From Streptomyces panaciradicis (GTDB taxonomy: Bacteria; Actinomycetota; Actinomycetes; Streptomycetales; Streptomycetaceae): 48,591 bases of DNA. Below are positions 45,924 to 48,591 of the stretch, piece after piece. Each line of letters starts with the position of its first letter. Positions within the stretch are counted from its first letter, which is position 1. The stretch covers positions 1 to 48,591 of the forward strand of contig NZ_JAMGBF010000110.1 of NCBI RefSeq assembly GCF_023516615.1, given 5' to 3'. Under the pieces are notes generated by a model, which searched no databases, was not told the DNA's origin, and was given only the letters and a program-made list of their open reading frames with translations. Position numbers and translations under genes: made by a program.

Positions 45924-46928
45924 TCATGACGTGGCCTCCTGCGCGGCCGACAGCGCGAACGCGCTCTCGATGCGGTCCACCGCCGCGAAGGCGCCGTACG
46001 CGACGAGCCGGACCAGCTGCCCGTCGTTGTGCCAGGGCATGTGCCAGGCGGCCACGTCCTCGTCCGTGATGCGGTACGGCGCGAGCGCCGCGAGCAGCGC
46101 CAGACGGGCGCCGGGCCGCTCACGCCGGGTGGGGAAGCCGCGCAGGACGGCCGACGGGTGCTCGCCGTCCCAGTCCCGCAGGGCCTGGTGGACCAGGGTG
46201 CGCTCGGCCGGTTCGAGGAGTTCGGCGCCGGTGCGGGCGGCCGCCCGCAGCGCCGCGTAGGCGGGGCCCACGGGGGAGCCGAAGGCCCAGTCCGGGCCGG
46301 GGCCGAGCGTGTCGAGCAGGGGCAGGGACGCCCCGGGCTCGGCCTCGCGGCGGACGGCGCGGCTCAGCGCGCGGCCCGCCAGACTGCGTACCGCCCGGAA
46401 GCGCTGGACCCCGCCCGGCAGGAGCTGTTCGGACAGCAGCGCCGAGGCGATGCGGTTGATGAAGTGGAAGGTGAGCATGGTCCCCAGGTAGGCGGGCGCG
46501 TGCTCCTCGGGGAAGGGGTACGGCCGCAGCGCGGCCCCCGGGACGCGGCTCGCGAGCCCCCAGTCGAGCACGCGGGTGTGCTCCTCGCTCTCGGGATCGT
46601 CGCCGCGGGCCAGCCGCTCGGCCAGCGCGTGGTCGCCGGTCGCGTGCAGCAGGACGGTGTGCGCGTCCACGCAGAACGGGCAGTTGTTGGAGAGCGAGAC
46701 CCCGAGCGCGGCCAGCTCCTTGCCGGTGCGGCTGCCGGGGCCGGCGATCAGCGACTCGCGCATCAACGACCATGCCGGGGCGAGGAGTTCGGGGGCCGAG
46801 GACAGGACCATGAAGGTGGCGGGCCGGTCCATGCCGAAGTCCGCGGCGATCTGCGCGTGGACCTCGGCGACCCGGCCGGAGGCCGACGTGGGCGACGGTG
46901 GCTGTGTGTACCGGAAGGGTGTGGGCAT
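45924..46928 (-). CDS. AhpD/carboxymuconolactone decarboxylase-like protein
   Basis: A 334-residue protein. The AhpD-type catalytic motif is seen as NNCPFCVDAHTVLLHA (CxxC followed by His), preceded by MRESLIAGPGSRTGKELAALGVS. The C-terminal half, with further helices (SAVLRGFPTRRERPG, AWHMPWHNDGQLVRLVAYG), also resembles this all-alpha fold. Such proteins act as alkylhydroperoxidase-like thiol peroxidase partners. The start ATG 46928 (MPTPFRY) is chosen; ATG 46940 is possible, and neither has a clear ribosome-binding site. It is divergent from the sensor kinase gene. Substrate unknown. Confidence 0.85.
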   Translation of the reverse strand: MPTPFRYTQPPSPTSASGRVAEVHAQIAADFGMDRPATFMVLSSAPELLAPAWSLMRESLIAGPGSRTGKELAALGVSLSNNCPFCVDAHTVLLHATGDHALAERLARGDDPESEEHTRVLDWGLASRVPGAALRPYPFPEEHAPAYLGTMLTFHFINRIASALLSEQLLPGGVQRFRAVRSLAGRALSRAVRREAEPGASLPLLDTLGPGPDWAFGSPVGPAYAALRAAARTGAELLEPAERTLVHQALRDWDGEHPSAVLRGFPTRRERPGARLALLAALAPYRITDEDVAAWHMPWHNDGQLVRLVAYGAFAAVDRIESAFALSAAQEATS

Positions 46929-47094
46929 GCACAGCAGCATGCGCGGCCGGGGCGGACCCGGTCGTCGTCCCCGCGGAGGCACTTGACGCTACGACGACGA
47001 GGCCGCCGGGGCCCGGCACTACTGCGGTGGGAGTAGCCGGGGAGCCGTCCACAGGGGTGACGCCGCGGTCTGCGCGGCCCTCTACTGTGCCTGC

Positions 47095-48201
47095 ATGAGC
47101 GGGCACTTCACCACACGCCAGGGGCTGGCCGACGTGGCCCTCGCGGCCGCCGTCGGTGCTCTCGCCGTGACCACGGCCGCCTTCGGCCGGGACACCGGGG
47201 CCGTCGACTACGCGCTCGTCGTCCTGTCCTCGGCCGTCCTGGCGTTCCACCGCGTGGCGCCACGCACGGTGGCGGTCACCGCCGCGGCCTGCGGTGCCGG
47301 GTACGTGCTGCACGCCCACCCGGGCCCGCTGTCCGCCCTGCCGGTCTTCGTCGCCGTCGCCACGACGGCGAGTGCCGGACACCGGGGTTGGGCGGCCGTG
47401 GCCAGCGGGGCGTTCCTGGGCGCGTGGCTCGCGACGGGCCTCACGTCCCACGACGTGGTCGAGCGGACGGCGTTGCTCGCGGGCTGGTTCCTGTGCGCCG
47501 TCGTCGCGGGACAGGCCGACCGCAACTGGCAGGCCTACCTGCGCCAGACCGAGCGGCGCGCGCTGGAGGCCGAGCGGACCAGGGAGGAGGCCGCGCTGCG
47601 CCGCGCGGGCGAGGAACGCCTGCGCATCGCACGGGAGTTGCACGACTCCCTCACCCACAGCATCTCGATCGTCAAGCTCCAGGCAGGCGTCGCCGTCCAC
47701 CTGGCGCGCAAGCGCGGCGAGGAGGTGCCGCCCGCGCTGCTCGCCATCCAGGACGCGAGCGGTGAGGCGATGCGCGAACTGCGCGCCACCCTGGAGATCC
47801 TGCGCTCCGACGACGAGCCCGCAGGCACCCCCGCGCTGCTGGTCGAGCGGGCCTGCGCGGCGGGGCTCACCGCCGAGCTCGCGGTGACCGGGGAGGAACG
47901 GCCGCTGACTGCCGCGGTCGACCGTGCCGTCTACCGCATCGTGCAGGAGGCCCTGACCAACGCGGCCCGGCACGCGGGCCCGGCCAAGGTGAGCGTCCGG
48001 CTCGACTACGGGGACGACGACCTGGCGATACGTGTCGAGGACGACGGCGCCGCCGACCCGGCCCGTCCTCCCACACCGGGCGTCGGCCTCACCGGCATGC
48101 GCGAACGCGTCACGGCCCTCGGCGGCACACTGGACACGGGCCCCCGCCCGGAGGGCGGCTTCGCGGTACGGGCGCGGTTGCCACTGGGGGAGGCGGGATG
48201 A
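47095..48201 (+). CDS. NarL-family sensor histidine kinase
   Basis: A 368-residue membrane kinase. The N-terminal 140 residues hold about five hydrophobic helices with no extracellular domain. The dimerisation and phosphoacceptor region is RIARELHDSLTHS with His183. The ATP-binding domain shows VYRIVQEALTNAARHA (N box), VEDDGAAD (a degenerate G1 region) and GVGLTGMRERV. It is followed 98 bp later by a response regulator, forming a two-component pair. The start ATG 47095 has a TACTGT -10-like word 6 nt upstream and may be leaderless. Signal unknown; despite the family name there is no evidence that it senses nitrate. Confidence 0.93.
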   Translation: MSGHFTTRQGLADVALAAAVGALAVTTAAFGRDTGAVDYALVVLSSAVLAFHRVAPRTVAVTAAACGAGYVLHAHPGPLSALPVFVAVATTASAGHRGWAAVASGAFLGAWLATGLTSHDVVERTALLAGWFLCAVVAGQADRNWQAYLRQTERRALEAERTREEAALRRAGEERLRIARELHDSLTHSISIVKLQAGVAVHLARKRGEEVPPALLAIQDASGEAMRELRATLEILRSDDEPAGTPALLVERACAAGLTAELAVTGEERPLTAAVDRAVYRIVQEALTNAARHAGPAKVSVRLDYGDDDLAIRVEDDGAADPARPPTPGVGLTGMRERVTALGGTLDTGPRPEGGFAVRARLPLGEAG

Positions 48202-48298
48202 GCGGCGCCGGCTTACGGGCGCGGTCGGAGAGGGAGGGGAGGCAGGGCGGCCGGAGCGGCTTCGCCCGGCGATTCCCGGCGCGGAAAGGGGAGTTGAG

Positions 48299-48591
48299 AT
48301 GATCAGAGTCGCTCTCGTCGACGACCAGGCGCTGATGCGTGCCGGTTTCCGCGCCCTGCTGGAGGCCGAGGACGGCATCGAGGTGGTGGGCGAGGCCGCG
48401 GACGGCGAGCGGGGCCTCGCCCTGGTCCGCGCGCACGTGCCCGACATCGCGCTGATCGACGTCCAGATGCCGGTGATGACGGGCATCGAGGCGACCCGGC
48501 TGATCGCCGCCGACCCCGCCCTGGCGGCCGTACGCGTGGTGATCCTCACCAACTACGGCCTCGACGAGTACGTCTTCGAGGCGCTGCGGGC
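48299..48591 (+). CDS. NarL/LuxR-type response regulator, truncated by window end
   Basis: The visible 97 codons are a receiver domain: MIRVALVDDQALMRAGFRALL with acidic residues D8 and D9, phosphoacceptor D54 (IALIDVQMPVMTG), and the conserved threonine in VVILTNYG. The C-terminal helix-turn-helix lies beyond the window. GGGGAG precedes ATG 48299. It is the partner of the kinase at 47095. Confidence 0.92.
   Translation, partial: MIRVALVDDQALMRAGFRALLEAEDGIEVVGEAADGERGLALVRAHVPDIALIDVQMPVMTGIEATRLIAADPALAAVRVVILTNYGLDEYVFEALR

Overview
The window is high-GC actinobacterial DNA, almost certainly from a Streptomyces chromosome. The codon third positions are strongly G/C, GTG starts are common, many promoters look leaderless, and several Streptomyces-typical families appear (SWIM zinc finger, DUF6278-like, PucR, ClpC-type unfoldase). 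A dispersed Streptomyces-type stem-loop lies near 40835. No rRNA, tRNA, CRISPR array, insertion sequence or phage gene was seen.

Region 1 (about 1.6-20.2 kb) is an anaerobic and nitrate-respiration island. Two complete narGHJI operons lie head to head: nar1 on the minus strand (2943-9730) and nar2 on the plus strand (13393-20205). nar1 ends in a translationally coupled VKOR-type thiol oxidoreductase. Between the operons are a truncated DUF2249 remnant, a small membrane protein, a radical SAM/SPASM protein (with a possible coupled 54-codon ORF), a pyridoxamine-phosphate-oxidase-like flavoprotein and a hemerythrin-domain protein. A small cupin lies beyond nar1. Five promoter regions here (in front of cupin, narG1 and the divergent remnant, the radical SAM unit, the flavoprotein, and hemerythrin) carry paired GGGaCC-n4-GGCCC boxes about 20-22 bp apart. 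By hand measurement the proximal box sits near -43 to -44 from the predicted transcription start. This is the geometry of DevR/DosR (OsdR)-type hypoxia regulation, and I consider it the main finding. nar2 lacks these boxes and has a different inverted repeat over its promoter.

Region 2 (20.3-35.8 kb) is mixed housekeeping and accessory DNA: a PcaD/PcaC fusion whose nucleophile serine is replaced by alanine, a metal-dependent hydrolase, exonuclease III, a decayed secreted-enzyme pseudogene, a DUF6278-like protein, an orphan GlnQ/GluA-type ATPase, a secreted CocE/PepX-like peptidase, a membrane-anchored unknown, gamma-glutamyltransferase, a ClpC-type ATPase, a repeat-rich non-coding stretch, a divergent leaderless pair (methionine aminopeptidase and small XRE regulator), and a large low-complexity protein.

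Region 3 (36.0-45.0 kb) is a reductive pyrimidine/ureide (hydantoin-like) catabolic cluster. It holds two beta-ureidopropionase-type nitrilases, a class III aminotransferase, a PucR regulator, dihydropyrimidinase, an LLM-class flavin oxidoreductase and an NCS1 permease. A likely flow is uptake (NCS1), ring opening (dihydropyrimidinase), decarbamoylation (nitrilases) and transamination. No dihydropyrimidine dehydrogenase is present. Shared GAAACATG elements and a long 5' stem-loop suggest cluster-specific control.

Region 4 (45.0 kb to the end) has a DUF3558-like secreted protein, an AhpD/CMD-like protein, and a NarL-type two-component pair whose response regulator runs off the right edge.
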